64,000 nt of DNA from contig CALUPK010000001.1 of assembly GCA_944322575.1 (NCBI GenBank), positions 1 through 64,000 of the forward strand. Reading direction: 5' to 3'. The position numbers and the translations under genes are program-made. Positions within the stretch are counted from its first letter, which is position 1; every line of letters begins with the position of its first letter. The notes below the pieces were generated by a model, which had not been told where the DNA came from, ran no database searches, and saw only the letters and a program-made list of their open reading frames with translations. This document shows positions 1-9,642 of this stretch, piece after piece. This DNA comes from an uncultured Bacteroidales bacterium (lineage in GTDB: Bacteria > Bacteroidota > Bacteroidia > Bacteroidales > UBA932).

Positions 1-831
1 CACTGGAACCTCATCGGAGGCATGCGCTACGACTTCTTCTCCCAGAAGCGGCTCAGCCATTTCTCCCCCAAGCTCAGCGTGATGTACCGCACCGGAGGCT
101 GGTCCTTCCGCGGCTCTTACTCCGGCGGATTCCGGGCCCCGACCCTCAAGGAGATGTACATGTCATTCGACATGGCCAGCATTTTCATGATCTACGGCAA
201 CCCTGACCTCGAGCCCGAGTCCAGCGAGAACCTCAATGTCTCGGCCGAGTACAACTGGAAATATCTTTCCGCCTCTGTCTCCGGCTTCTACAACTTCGTG
301 GACAACCGTATCACCACCGTCTGGAACGAAGAACTCGGCGGCATGATGTACACCAACATGGGCCCCCTGCAGGTGCGCGGAGTGGATGTGTCCGTCTCGA
401 TCCGCCTGCCCTTCGGTCTCGGGGCCCGGCTGGCCTATACCTTTACCGACGAGGCCATACGCGCCGGCGAGCCCCTGCTCTCCCAGACCCGTCCCCACTC
501 GGCCACGGCCCGTATCGAGTACGGCAGGTCCTGGAAGAACTACGGCTTCAACGTGGCTCTCAGCGGCCGCGTCCTCTCTGCCGTGACCACCGAGGTCTAC
601 ACCTCCGCCACCAACTACGAGGAGACCGAGACCCAGACCTACCCGGCATACACTATATGGAAACTGACCGTCTCGCAGGACATCTGGCGGGGCATACAGC
701 TCAACGTGATAGTGGACAACCTCTTCAACTACCGGCCCGACTATTACTACAGCAGCACTCCGAGCACCGTCGGCACTACGGCCGCAGTCTCCCTTTCGAT
801 GAATATCGAGGAGTTTTTCAATAAAAAATAG
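1..831 (+). CDS. hmuR: TonB-dependent heme receptor, C-terminal part (5' truncated by window)
   Basis: The open frame runs in from base 1 and ends at TAG 829-831, so about 276 C-terminal residues of an outer-membrane receptor are present. Alternating beta-strand sequence with aromatic residues fills the fragment. A FRAP motif (near residue 45 of the fragment) followed by NPDL about 25 residues later is the pair typical of heme/hemoglobin receptors of the HmuR/HemR type. The four genes downstream match the rest of a Bacteroidales hmu operon, which supports heme rather than vitamin B12 as ligand. The plug domain, TonB box and any hmuY lie upstream of the window and cannot be judged. A siderophore or cobalamin receptor is the alternative. 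Confidence 0.8.
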   Translation, partial: HWNLIGGMRYDFFSQKRLSHFSPKLSVMYRTGGWSFRGSYSGGFRAPTLKEMYMSFDMASIFMIYGNPDLEPESSENLNVSAEYNWKYLSASVSGFYNFVDNRITTVWNEELGGMMYTNMGPLQVRGVDVSVSIRLPFGLGARLAYTFTDEAIRAGEPLLSQTRPHSATARIEYGRSWKNYGFNVALSGRVLSAVTTEVYTSATNYEETETQTYPAYTIWKLTVSQDIWRGIQLNVIVDNLFNYRPDYYYSSTPSTVGTTAAVSLSMNIEEFFNKK

Positions 832-849
832 AAAATATAAAAACGCAGC

Positions 850-3800
850 ATGATTCAAAAAACGGCAAAACTCATAACATTCATAGTGGTATCTATCCTG
901 GCAGTCCTCATTCTGTGGGGACTCTGGGCGTTTATGGCGGCCCCTACGCGGGTGGCCTTCCTGAACTACCAGGTCATCACCCTCGGTCAGATCTCCAAGG
1001 CCAATGACAGCCGTATGGTCCGCCTCTACGAGCTCACCCCAGAGGAAGCCTCCAAGGCCGGACACTACGACATCCTCCTGATCAACGGCATGGGCCTGAG
1101 AATCACCGAGGAGCAGCGGGCACAGATACAGAAGGCCGCCGACCGGGGCCTGCCCGTGCTCTCGACCATGGTCACCAACCCGGCCAACGACATCAACACC
1201 GTGGACTCCACCCTCGCTCCGGAGCTTCAGGCCTACCTCTCCAACGGCGGTTCGGCGAACTACCGCAATATGCTCGCCTTCATCCGCCGCAGGATAGACC
1301 GCAAGGTCATTGCCGCGCCGCAGCCAGCTCCCGCCGAGGAATACACGGTGGAGAACATCTACCACCCCTCGCCGGACGGCAGCGGAGGGGTGGAGGAGGA
1401 GGGCTTCCGCTCCATCGCGGCCTATAATCAGTGGCTCAGGGACAATGGCCTCTGGAAGGAGGATGCTCCCCGCATTATCGTCACCGGCCAGATGGGCGAC
1501 CCCACCGACCTGATAGCCTCCCTCGAGGCCACGGGCAACGTCGTCTATCCGATCCGCAGCACCATGCCCATGCTCCGCACCGGACAGCTCGACTCCATCG
1601 CCCCTTCAGCGGTGATCAACATGGCGCACGGCCGCTTAGGCGACGGGATGGTCAGGTTCCTGGAAAAATACAACATCCCCCTCTTCGCTCCCCTGAATGT
1701 CAATTCCCTGGTCTCCGACTGGGAGGCCGATGAGATGGGCATGGCCGGGGGCTTCCTCTCCCAGAGCGTGGTGACTCCCGAAATAGACGGGGCCATCCGC
1801 CCCTACGTGCTCTTCGGGCACTACGAGGATGAGGACGGGCTGCAGCGGCTCAAGGCCATTCCGGAGCGTCTGCAGGAATTCACCGGGACGGTCAACCGCT
1901 ACCTGGAACTCAGACGCAAGCCCGAGAGTCAGAAGAAGATAGCCATATTCTACTATAAGGGGGCGGGACAGAATGCCCTGACGGCCGCCGGCATGGAGGT
2001 GGTGCCCTCGCTGTACAATTTTCTCAAGACTCTGCAGTCGGCAGGGTACAATGTGGAGGGGCTGCCGTCCTCTCCCGAGGCCTTGGCCGCTCTGATTCAG
2101 AGCCGCGGCGCGGTCTTCGGCTCCTACGCCGAGGGGGCCGCCTCCCGCTTCATGGACGAGGGCGCTCCCGAGTGGGTGGACGCTCCGACATTTGCCCGCT
2201 GGGCTCAGGAGGCTCTGCCTCAGAGACTGCGCGAGGAGGTGGAAACCCTGAATGGGGAATTCCCGGGGCCCTATATGTCGAGAGACGGCCGTCTGGCCCT
2301 GGCCCGGATCGAGCTGGGCAATGTGGTGCTGCTGCCGCAGCCCGCGGCCGGCGGCGGACAGAACGACTTCCAGATGGTACACGGCACGCACGCCGCACCT
2401 CCGTACAATTATATAGCTGCTTACCTCTACGCCCGTTACGGCTTTGAAGCTGATGCTATGATTCACTTCGGAACCCACGGCAGCCTCGAGTTCACTCCGA
2501 AAAAGCAGGTGGCCCTGAGTCAGTACGACTGGCCGGACCGCCTGGTGGGCACCGTGCCGCATTTTTACCTGTACACCATTTCCAATGTCGGGGAGGGGGT
2601 GATGGCCAAGCGCCGCGCCTACGCTACGCTCCAGTCCTACCTCACCGCACCTTTCATGGAGAGCAATGTCAGGGGGCTGTACCGCGACCTCTCGGAGGAG
2701 CTTTCGCACTATGAGGATGCTCTCTACGGGGAGAGGCCGGATGCTGCCCGCGCTGAGGGCATTGCACTCAGAATCAAGGAACTGACCATAGAGATGGGCA
2801 TTGCCTCCGACCTCGGGTTAGATACTCTGGATAAGGGTGTGCCCTACACTGAGGAGGAGGTCCTGCGCATCGGGAATTTTGCCGAGGAACTGGCCTCCGA
2901 GAAGGTGACGGGCCGGCTCTATGTGATGGGCGAGCCCTACCTGCCGGCTCAGATCGAGTCTACGGTCTATGCCATGAGCACCGAGCCGGTGGCCTACGGC
3001 CTTTTAGGTATCGACAGGGCTAAGGGCAAGGACGTGGACGGGGTGGAGAAGCAGCTGTCGGTATTCAACCGCAGATATGTGGCCCCGGCAAAGAAGATAG
3101 TGGCCCGGCTGCTGGCCCAGGGCCGTCCGGCGGATGACCGGCAGCTCTGCTCGATAGCCGGTATCACTCCGGAGGAACTTGCCCGTGCCCGGGAGGTGGC
3201 CGCTTCGCTGCAGGCCCCGCCCGACATGATGTCGATGATGGCTCAGATGGCCGGGATGCAGCAGCTGAGGAAGGATTCGGCTGCCGGCCGGGGAATGAGT
3301 GAGATGATGTCGGCGGTCGGACGGCAGATGATGGGCGGACGGAAAGCGCAGCCGACGCAGGCGGAGAAGGATTTTGCCCGGGCGGTGACTGAGATGGAAC
3401 AGGCCGTGCTCAATGTGTACAACTACCGCAGGGCCCTGTTGGAAAGCCCTTCCGCTGAGATAGGCAGTATGCTCAACGCTCTGGACGGCGGCTATACCTC
3501 GCCCTCGCCCGGAGGTGATCCAGTGGCCAATCCCAATACCCTGCCTACCGGCCGCAACCTCTTCGCCGTGAACGCCGAGGCCACCCCGACCCGCAGCGCA
3601 TGGGAGAAGGGAGTAGCATTGGCCGAGAATACCCTGCGGCTCTACCGTCAGCGGCACTGCGACTCCCTGCCCCGCAAGGTCAGCTACACCCTGTGGAGCA
3701 GCGAGTTCATTGAGACAGAGGGAGCGACGATAGCCCAGATATTCTACATGCTGGGTGTCGAGCCGGTCTACGACAGCTTCGGCCGCGTGACCGATATCCG

Positions 3801-5049
3801 CCTGATACCGTCGGAGAAGCTCGGCCGTCCGAGGATAGACGTGGTGGTGCAGACCAGCGGCCAGCTCCGGGATATTGCGGCTTCGCGCCTTTTCCTGATA
3901 GACAGGGCTGTGCGCATGGCCGCCGAGGCTCAGGACGGGGAGTATGTCAACAATGTGGCCGAGGGTATCCGCGAGACCGAGCGGATCCTCACCGAGAAGG
4001 GCGTGACTCCGGCCGATGCCCGCAGGATGTCCTCCTACAGGGTCTTCGGCGGGGTGAACGGCAACTACGGCACCGGCATTCAGGGTATGGTGACCGCTTC
4101 CGACCGCTGGGACTCGACCTCTCAGATAGCTCAGGTCTACATGAACAATATGGGAGCCTACTACGGCAGCGAGGAGGGCTGGGAGGAGTTCTCCCGGTAC
4201 GCCTTCGAAGCGGCCCTCTCCCGCACCGACGCAGTGGTGCAGCCCCGTCAGAGCAATACCTGGGGCGCCCTCAGTCTCGACCACGTGTACGAGTTTATGG
4301 GCGGACTCAATCTTTCCGTGAAGGAGGTGACCGGCAAGGACCCCGACGCCTATCTGAGCGACTACCGCAACCGCAACCGCGTGAGGATGCAGGAGCTCAA
4401 GGAGGCGATAGGGGTGGAGAGCCGCACGACGATATTCAACCCCTCGTACATCGCCGAGAAACTCAACGGCGGAGCGGGAGATGCGGCCGCCATAGCGGAA
4501 ACTGTCACCAATACCTTCGGCTGGAACGTGATGAAGCCGGAGGCCGTGGATGACCGGGTGTGGGACGAGATATACGAGGTGTACGTGCAGGATAAATTTG
4601 ACCTCGGAGTACACGAGCACTTCAGGGAGGTCAATCCGGCGGCCCTCGAGGAGGTGACGGCCGTCATGCTCGAGTCGGTCCGCAAGGGTCTCTGGGACGC
4701 AACGCCGGAGCAGGTGACCGATATCGCGGAGCTGCACACCGGCCTGATAGAGGAGTTCGCGCCCTCGTGCTCCGGCTTTGTCTGTGACAATCCGGCCCTG
4801 CAGGACTACATTGCCTCCGCCCTGCCCGAGACCTCCGCCTCAGAGTACCGGGGGGCTATCCGACAGATCCGGGAGGCTTCGGTAAGCGACGCTTCGGACG
4901 GCATGGTGCTCCGCAAAGACCGGCTGCAGAGTGAGACGGAGAAGGAAACCACGTTAGTAAGCAACATAGCCGTGGCGGTGCTGATCATCGCCCTGTTCAT
5001 CGGAGGCGGGCTGCTGATACGCCGCCGCAGGAAGTCCAGCGGCATTTAA
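850..5049 (+). CDS. hmuS: Membrane-anchored CobN/Mg-chelatase-like protein, HmuS type
   Basis: 1399 residues, starting 18 bases after the receptor. An N-terminal membrane segment lies at about residues 8-30 and a second at about 1373-1392, ending in RRRR, so the large body probably faces the periplasm. The middle carries the CobN/BchH large-subunit signature, with HFGTHG around His539-His543 and an LEFTPKK stretch. CobN normally inserts cobalt during B12 synthesis. In heme operons of this group the homologue HmuS is thought to act on imported heme (dechelation), and the absence of cobalamin genes here supports that. A methionine-rich insert at about residues 793-831 interrupts the body. No ChlI/ChlD partners are adjacent; instead a proton-channel protein is encoded two genes downstream. 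Confidence 0.85.
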   Translation: MIQKTAKLITFIVVSILAVLILWGLWAFMAAPTRVAFLNYQVITLGQISKANDSRMVRLYELTPEEASKAGHYDILLINGMGLRITEEQRAQIQKAADRGLPVLSTMVTNPANDINTVDSTLAPELQAYLSNGGSANYRNMLAFIRRRIDRKVIAAPQPAPAEEYTVENIYHPSPDGSGGVEEEGFRSIAAYNQWLRDNGLWKEDAPRIIVTGQMGDPTDLIASLEATGNVVYPIRSTMPMLRTGQLDSIAPSAVINMAHGRLGDGMVRFLEKYNIPLFAPLNVNSLVSDWEADEMGMAGGFLSQSVVTPEIDGAIRPYVLFGHYEDEDGLQRLKAIPERLQEFTGTVNRYLELRRKPESQKKIAIFYYKGAGQNALTAAGMEVVPSLYNFLKTLQSAGYNVEGLPSSPEALAALIQSRGAVFGSYAEGAASRFMDEGAPEWVDAPTFARWAQEALPQRLREEVETLNGEFPGPYMSRDGRLALARIELGNVVLLPQPAAGGGQNDFQMVHGTHAAPPYNYIAAYLYARYGFEADAMIHFGTHGSLEFTPKKQVALSQYDWPDRLVGTVPHFYLYTISNVGEGVMAKRRAYATLQSYLTAPFMESNVRGLYRDLSEELSHYEDALYGERPDAARAEGIALRIKELTIEMGIASDLGLDTLDKGVPYTEEEVLRIGNFAEELASEKVTGRLYVMGEPYLPAQIESTVYAMSTEPVAYGLLGIDRAKGKDVDGVEKQLSVFNRRYVAPAKKIVARLLAQGRPADDRQLCSIAGITPEELARAREVAASLQAPPDMMSMMAQMAGMQQLRKDSAAGRGMSEMMSAVGRQMMGGRKAQPTQAEKDFARAVTEMEQAVLNVYNYRRALLESPSAEIGSMLNALDGGYTSPSPGGDPVANPNTLPTGRNLFAVNAEATPTRSAWEKGVALAENTLRLYRQRHCDSLPRKVSYTLWSSEFIETEGATIAQIFYMLGVEPVYDSFGRVTDIRLIPSEKLGRPRIDVVVQTSGQLRDIAASRLFLIDRAVRMAAEAQDGEYVNNVAEGIRETERILTEKGVTPADARRMSSYRVFGGVNGNYGTGIQGMVTASDRWDSTSQIAQVYMNNMGAYYGSEEGWEEFSRYAFEAALSRTDAVVQPRQSNTWGALSLDHVYEFMGGLNLSVKEVTGKDPDAYLSDYRNRNRVRMQELKEAIGVESRTTIFNPSYIAEKLNGGAGDAAAIAETVTNTFGWNVMKPEAVDDRVWDEIYEVYVQDKFDLGVHEHFREVNPAALEEVTAVMLESVRKGLWDATPEQVTDIAELHTGLIEEFAPSCSGFVCDNPALQDYIASALPETSASEYRGAIRQIREASVSDASDGMVLRKDRLQSETEKETTLVSNIAVAVLIIALFIGGGLLIRRRRKSSGI

Positions 5050-5067
5050 ATCATCCGGACTCTGCCT

Positions 5068-5781
5068 ATGTACAGTCTAGTCGTTATACTCATGGTGCTG
5101 GTCTGCTTCAACTTCGTGCTGAAGCAGTCCTGGCACAAGTGGTGGTCGGTCCTGGCCCATGCCGCCGCGGCCGCCCTCTTCTCCGGTCTGATGTGGCCGG
5201 TGGCAGTGCGCCAGTCCCGCTCCCAGATCGAGGCCTGGCTGTCCAACCCGGACCTGATGCTCGACACCTCGGTGGTCATCACCCTCGAGGTTATCCTCCA
5301 GATCTCCTTCTGCCTGCTGTCGGTGCATCTGCTCAGTTCCGGGAAACTGAAGTCCTCCACCGTCTGGGGCTACCGCATACTGCGCTGGTTCCCGGGGGTG
5401 CTGATATTCGGGGTGCTGTTCAGTTTCTTAGTCTATCTGATATTTGCCTTCCCGGGTGTATCCTTCCCTTTAGTTGCCTGGAGTGCCGCCGCCGTGGTCT
5501 TCGTGGTGATAGCCGGAGGGGCTTGGCTGATGCGCTGGATCTTCCCCGACAAGGAGAGCCGCCTGGAGATGTTCTTCCTGACCAATGCCCTGACCGGGAT
5601 AGTGGCGGTGATAGCCACCGTCAACGGACAGACGGCCGTGGCCGGGGTGAGCGAGGTGGACTGGAGGGCTCTTGCCGGGGTGCTGGGACTTATTGCCGCC
5701 GGGGTGCTGGCCGGCTCCTTCGTGAGGACGGCCCGGCCTTTCCGGAGATTTTTAAAAACGAACAATAATTTAAAAAAGTAA
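5068..5781 (+). CDS. hmuT: Polytopic inner-membrane protein of heme operon (HmuT position)
   Basis: 237 residues with about six hydrophobic segments (roughly 2-18, 29-45, 68-92, 105-128, 135-153, 200-218) and a basic C-terminus. No enzyme motif is visible. Its place between the CobN-like protein and the ExbB-like channel is the position of hmuT in Porphyromonas/Bacteroides hmu operons. The symbol rests on this position, not on a recognised domain. It probably forms part of the membrane complex that couples HmuS to the proton gradient, which is inference. Gaps of 18 bases upstream and 16 bases downstream indicate cotranscription. Confidence 0.6.
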   Translation: MYSLVVILMVLVCFNFVLKQSWHKWWSVLAHAAAAALFSGLMWPVAVRQSRSQIEAWLSNPDLMLDTSVVITLEVILQISFCLLSVHLLSSGKLKSSTVWGYRILRWFPGVLIFGVLFSFLVYLIFAFPGVSFPLVAWSAAAVVFVVIAGGAWLMRWIFPDKESRLEMFFLTNALTGIVAVIATVNGQTAVAGVSEVDWRALAGVLGLIAAGVLAGSFVRTARPFRRFLKTNNNLKK

Positions 5782-5797
5782 TAAAATATAAAAACGT

Positions 5798-6433
5798 ATG
5801 AACTACATATCTGATGTTCTCTTCTGGATTTCCAACGGACTGCTCGTACCGGTAGTGGTCCTGCTGATCCTGTTTTTCCTCCGGTCGCTGCTGCTGATCG
5901 GCAATTTCTTCGGACAGTACCTTCAGATACGCAAGGTGGACCGCCTGTTCATGACCAAGGTCGAGGCACTGACTCCGGCTACTGTCGGGGAGCTGAGGGC
6001 TTCCCTGCCTGCCAATACCAAGTCCCCGCTGCTGAACTGCCTGGCCGGTATGCTGGACACCACCAAAGACCGGGCACACCGCCAGCTGCTGCTCTCCGAC
6101 TACGAGATAGCCGCAGACAAGGACTTAGGCACCTCCAAGACCCTATCGAAGATGGGTCCTATGCTCGGTCTGATGGGTACCCTGATTCCTATGGGCCCGG
6201 CTCTCGTGGGCCTGTCCACCGGCGATATCGGCTCGATGGCCTACAACATGCAGGTGGCCTTCGCTACGACCGTCGTGGGTCTCTTCTCGGCCGCGATAGG
6301 CTTCATCACCCAGCAGGTCAAGCAGCGCTGGTACACCCGCGACCTGAACCGGCTGGAGTTCGTGTCGGAGGTGCTGGACGGATGCGGCGGTGTGCAGGAA
6401 GTGGAAACCAGGACAGGGGAGGAAGTGCGATGA
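5798..6433 (+). CDS. hmuU: MotA/TolQ/ExbB-family proton channel (HmuU type)
   Basis: 211 residues. A hydrophobic N-terminal segment (about residues 11-30), a soluble middle, then the family signature of a glycine/proline-rich helix (GPMLGLMGTLIPMGPAL, about 128-144) followed by another membrane helix (AFATTVVGLFSAAIGF). This is the TolQ/ExbB/MotA fold that conducts protons and drives partners across the envelope. In this operon the partner is presumably HmuS with the DUF2149 protein rather than TonB. The stop codon overlaps the next start as ATGA at 6430-6433, so the two are translationally coupled. Confidence 0.8.
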   Translation: MNYISDVLFWISNGLLVPVVVLLILFFLRSLLLIGNFFGQYLQIRKVDRLFMTKVEALTPATVGELRASLPANTKSPLLNCLAGMLDTTKDRAHRQLLLSDYEIAADKDLGTSKTLSKMGPMLGLMGTLIPMGPALVGLSTGDIGSMAYNMQVAFATTVVGLFSAAIGFITQQVKQRWYTRDLNRLEFVSEVLDGCGGVQEVETRTGEEVR

Positions 6434-6756
6434 AGAGGAGAAGACTGCTGGGAGGGGACGAGGAGAACGACCCGATGAGCGTGGTGGGCAATCTCTTCGA
6501 CGTGGCCATGGTCTTCGCCGTGGCCCTTATGGTCGCCCTCGTAACCCGCTACAACATGACCGAGATGCTTTCGCCCGAGGACTTTACGATGGTCAAGAAC
6601 CCCGGCAAGGAGGACATGGAGATCATCGTCAAGCAGGGACAGAACATCGACCGCTACACCCCTTCCGAGGACCAGTCCAAGTCCGGTCAGAGGGGCAAGC
6701 GTGTGGGCATAGCCTACGAGCTGGAAAACGGCGAGATTATCTACGTGCCGGAGTAG
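6430..6756 (+). CDS. hmuV: DUF2149-like single-span protein (HmuV type)
   Basis: 108 residues from ATG 6430, which overlaps the preceding stop; a GGGGAGG purine run about ten bases upstream supports this start over a longer in-frame one at 6382. The sequence shows a basic cytoplasmic N-terminus (MKRRRLL), one membrane helix (about residues 20-38) and a short hydrophilic C-terminus. The layout resembles ExbD/TolR, the usual partner of an ExbB-like channel, and matches DUF2149 proteins found last in hmu operons. Probable role: stator partner of HmuU. It is the last gene of the operon; the next gene converges on it 10 bases away. Confidence 0.7.
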   Translation: MKRRRLLGGDEENDPMSVVGNLFDVAMVFAVALMVALVTRYNMTEMLSPEDFTMVKNPGKEDMEIIVKQGQNIDRYTPSEDQSKSGQRGKRVGIAYELENGEIIYVPE

Positions 6757-6766
6757 GGGCAGGAGG

Positions 6767-7405
6767 TCAGATCTTGATGGAGAGGCCTACGTTGAGCAGC
6801 CCGCGGTAGCCGAAGCCGAGCTCGGCGAAGCCTCCGACCATGTCCCCGTAGCGGAACTTGACGGCGGTGATGTGGTAGGAGAAGTGCAGGCGGTCGTTTG
6901 GCTCGATCTCGTCGCTGACAGCGTCGACCATCGATTCATCCTGCCAGCAGGCTCCTAAGTAGAGGGCTCCGGAGCACTCCATCGCACCGTGCTGCCAGTA
7001 GATGAACGAGCCGGAGAGATGACCGGAGTAGTTCATGATCGTGGCGCGGCATACGTACTGGGGCTCGCCTGCCGGGCCGAATTCCGACTCCTCGGACATG
7101 TACATGTCTGCACTGGAGTAACCGTATCCGAAATCCAGTCCTATCGATACTCTTGGGTGTACGAAGAAGTTGTATCCGATGCCGGCGATTCCGGAAAACT
7201 TGTGGTTGCGGGTCTCGCCGTTGGTCAGCTCGTCGTGGAACGAAGGAGACAGAAGCGTAGTCAGTTCAATTATAGAGGGTGTCCCGTACTGGAGATATAT
7301 CTCGCTGCGGGGGAAATAATCTACATCCCTCACACGGTTTTTCTGGGCATAGGCGGAGGAGGAGATCAGCAAAATAGCTGCTGCGGCTGTTATAATATGT
7401 TTCAT
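6767..7405 (-). CDS. Small outer-membrane beta-barrel protein, function unknown
   Basis: 212 residues with a clear signal peptide (MKHIITAAAAILLISSSAYAQ, cleavage after AYA). The mature part is amphipathic beta-strand sequence rich in Gly and aromatics (GIAGIGYNFFVHPRVSIGLDFGYGY) and ends in a hydrophobic strand (LLNVGLSIKI), as expected for an 8-strand outer-membrane barrel. No specific family is recognised. It is the last gene of the panC-panD-flippase run, with two bases separating it from the upstream stop, so it is probably cotranscribed. Confidence 0.65.
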   Translation of the reverse strand: MKHIITAAAAILLISSSAYAQKNRVRDVDYFPRSEIYLQYGTPSIIELTTLLSPSFHDELTNGETRNHKFSGIAGIGYNFFVHPRVSIGLDFGYGYSSADMYMSEESEFGPAGEPQYVCRATIMNYSGHLSGSFIYWQHGAMECSGALYLGACWQDESMVDAVSDEIEPNDRLHFSYHITAVKFRYGDMVGGFAELGFGYRGLLNVGLSIKI

Positions 7406-7407
7406 AA

Positions 7408-8421
7408 TCAGGACTGTTTTTCAGTTTTACGCTTCTTGAGGTATATCGAGCCGAGGGAGAGGGCTCCGCACAGGAGCATCGTCAGTGCCTGGCTCTCATG
7501 GGAGATGGTAGCAAAAATCACGCCCGAGGTCTGGGGTATGGAGTAAATCGAGGCCATGGCTAAGGACAATATGAAATGGTATGCGCCTATTCCGCCCTGT
7601 ACCGGCACTATCCAGCCGAGGCTGCCGACTACCATCAGGAAGAGGGCGTCCGCCCAGTTGAGGCCCGCCACCTGGGGAATGGCCATGATGGTCGAATAGC
7701 TCATTATCCAGTAGCAGAACCACAGCAGAAGGGTGTAGAGGAGGAATCTCCATTTGTTTTTCATCTTCAGTCCTGCGGCCAGACCGTTGAGCAGTCCTTT
7801 GGCCAGTGAGAAAACCTTGGCGAAGATGCGGTATCGGCTCAGTTTTCTCCGGTAGACGAATATCAGGATGCAGGCGGTGACGCACAGCGCGGCGGCAATT
7901 CCGATAATCCACAGCATATCGTAGGACATCGAGTCTACGGCGGGGCGCCATACTTCGTTGGAAACGAACTGCCCGAATGAACTTTCTCCCGCCATCAGAA
8001 CTATGAAAAGTATAATCAGGTAGGAAACCATGTCCCAGCTTCTCTCAAGGACGACTGTGCCCAGAACAGACTCGAACGTGGCCTTGCCGGTGGCCGAGAT
8101 GATGCCGCAACGGGCGAGTTCTCCGGCGCGGGGCAGTGCGAAATTTGTAAGATATGCGACCGTCACTCCGTCGTATGCCTCGCGGCGGGTGATGGAAGGG
8201 TTGAGCGGCAGCATTACTAAGCGCCACCTCAGACCCCTGATAACGAATGCTATGATGCTGGCTGCCATCGATACGGTAATCCAGCGGAAGTCGCAGCTGC
8301 GGACTCCTTCCATGAAGTCCGACCATTTTACTCCCCGGAATGCGAAATACAGCAGCACGAAGGCCAGCAGCAGCATGAGAGTCCACTGCAGCACCTTCTT
8401 TATCTGCTTCCGTACCGGCAT
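7408..8421 (-). CDS. YbhN/UPF0104-type flippase-like integral membrane protein
   Basis: 337 residues with about eight membrane segments. The FALPRAGELARCG stretch (residues about 94-106) is the conserved RAGE motif of the lysylphosphatidylglycerol synthetase/glycosyltransferase membrane domain (PF03706). In MprF this domain flips lipids; stand-alone members like this one have no catalytic domain and unknown substrates. The start abuts the panD stop with no gap (8421/8422), so it is cotranscribed with pantothenate synthesis; a functional link is not obvious. Confidence 0.8.
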   Translation of the reverse strand: MPVRKQIKKVLQWTLMLLLAFVLLYFAFRGVKWSDFMEGVRSCDFRWITVSMAASIIAFVIRGLRWRLVMLPLNPSITRREAYDGVTVAYLTNFALPRAGELARCGIISATGKATFESVLGTVVLERSWDMVSYLIILFIVLMAGESSFGQFVSNEVWRPAVDSMSYDMLWIIGIAAALCVTACILIFVYRRKLSRYRIFAKVFSLAKGLLNGLAAGLKMKNKWRFLLYTLLLWFCYWIMSYSTIMAIPQVAGLNWADALFLMVVGSLGWIVPVQGGIGAYHFILSLAMASIYSIPQTSGVIFATISHESQALTMLLCGALSLGSIYLKKRKTEKQS

Positions 8422-8775
8422 TTACAGGATGAGTTTATTGGTCCTGGTATCGGGGAAGATGACCTTCGGACGTAGGGTCCCGGCCTCTTCCGGAGTCACT
8501 ATGGCGTAGGACATAATGATGACGATGTCGCCCTCTGCGAAGAGATGGGCCGCTGCGCCGTTGAGCTCGATGCTGCCGCTGCCCTCTTCTCCGGGAATGA
8601 CGTAGGTCTCCACCCGGTTGCCGTTGGTGACATTGACTACAGATACCTTCTCGCCCTCGAAGAGACCGGCGGCCTCCATCAGGGAGCGGTCCACCGTGAT
8701 ACTGCCGATGTAGTCGAGATTGGCTCGGGTGACGGTGACTCTGTGGATCTTGGATTTTATTACCTGAATGTACAT
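8422..8775 (-). CDS. panD: Aspartate 1-decarboxylase
   Basis: 117 residues, normal for the family. It makes beta-alanine from L-aspartate for pantothenate and coenzyme A. The self-cleavage site is visible as Tyr22-Ile-Gly24-Ser25 (YIGSITVD), where Ser25 becomes the pyruvoyl cofactor; Lys9 is also in its usual place. It is encoded directly after panC, whose product condenses beta-alanine with pantoate, so the two successive steps share an operon. panB is not in the window. Confidence 0.95.
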   Translation of the reverse strand: MYIQVIKSKIHRVTVTRANLDYIGSITVDRSLMEAAGLFEGEKVSVVNVTNGNRVETYVIPGEEGSGSIELNGAAAHLFAEGDIVIIMSYAIVTPEEAGTLRPKVIFPDTRTNKLIL

Positions 8776-8776
8776 T

Positions 8777-9622
8777 CTACTTGAGTTCTATGTTGTCTAT
8801 CAGACGGACCTGTCCGGCGTAGACTGCGCAGGTCAGCCGCAGGTGCTCCGCCTCGTCCCAGTTAGAGACAGGGCGCAAATTTAATGAATTTATGATTTCC
8901 ACATACTCCGTCCTGAGCTGGGGCTCGGCGTCGATGAGTTCCGTGGTCTTCCTTACTGCCTCGGCCACCGGCATTTTGCCTACCATGTCCACTGTCTGCC
9001 GGATGCAGGCATAGATGTGGGGGGCGGCGGCTCTCTGGGCAGGGGTCAGGAGCTTGTTGCGGGAGCTCAGGGCCAGTCCGTCCTCTGCCCTTGCGATGGG
9101 ACAGCGGACTATCTCTATGGGGTAGTGGAGATTTTTGACGAAATACTCGATGATGGCCAGCTGCTGGAAGTCCTTCTCTCCGAAGTAGGCCCTGTCGGGG
9201 CGGACGATGTCGAAGAGGCGGGTGACTACCTGGGCCATGCCGTTGAAATGTCCGGGGCGCCTGGGGCCTTCCCCGTACTGGTCTAAGCCTCCGAGGTCGA
9301 AGATTCTCTGATTGTAATCCGTGCCGGCAGGATAGATGTCCTCCACCCGGGGGGCGAAGAGGATGGCCGCTCCGAGTGCCTCTACGAAGGCGCTGTCCTG
9401 GTCCAGGATGCGGGGATAGGTCTCGAAGTCGGTCTTATTGTTGAACTGGGTCGGATTGACGAAGTCGGATACCACTACGGCGTCACACTCGGCGACTGCC
9501 CTGCGGATAAGGGATGCGTGCCCCTCGTGAAGGGCACCCATTGTAGGAACGAATCCTACTGTTTTGTCTTCGAGAGACTTGCGTGCGGACTCGAAGTCCG
9601 CTAAGGTTTTAGTTACTTTCAT
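8777..9622 (-). CDS. panC: Pantothenate synthetase
   Basis: 281 residues from ATG 9622. A longer in-frame reading to 9697 is rejected because the family begins at [10 protein letters not shown] and a -7 box lies at 9643-9650. It joins pantoate and beta-alanine using ATP. Visible motifs are the nucleotidyl-transferase motif [10 protein letters not shown] near residues 26-35, [15 protein letters not shown] and the KMSKS-like ALSSRNKLL loop. It is the first gene of panC-panD-flippase-barrel; its stop is one base from the panD start. Confidence 0.95.
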   Translation of the reverse strand: MKVTKTLADFESARKSLEDKTVGFVPTMGALHEGHASLIRRAVAECDAVVVSDFVNPTQFNNKTDFETYPRILDQDSAFVEALGAAILFAPRVEDIYPAGTDYNQRIFDLGGLDQYGEGPRRPGHFNGMAQVVTRLFDIVRPDRAYFGEKDFQQLAIIEYFVKNLHYPIEIVRCPIARAEDGLALSSRNKLLTPAQRAAAPHIYACIRQTVDMVGKMPVAEAVRKTTELIDAEPQLRTEYVEIINSLNLRPVSNWDEAEHLRLTCAVYAGQVRLIDNIELK

Positions 9623-9642
9623 GATATTACAGAAATCGGGGG

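Noticed and set aside
3004-4737. 577-codon open frame antisense to hmuS
   Set aside because: It mirrors a strongly supported gene in GC-rich DNA; its translation is His/Gly/Leu-rich without domain character and it has no promoter.
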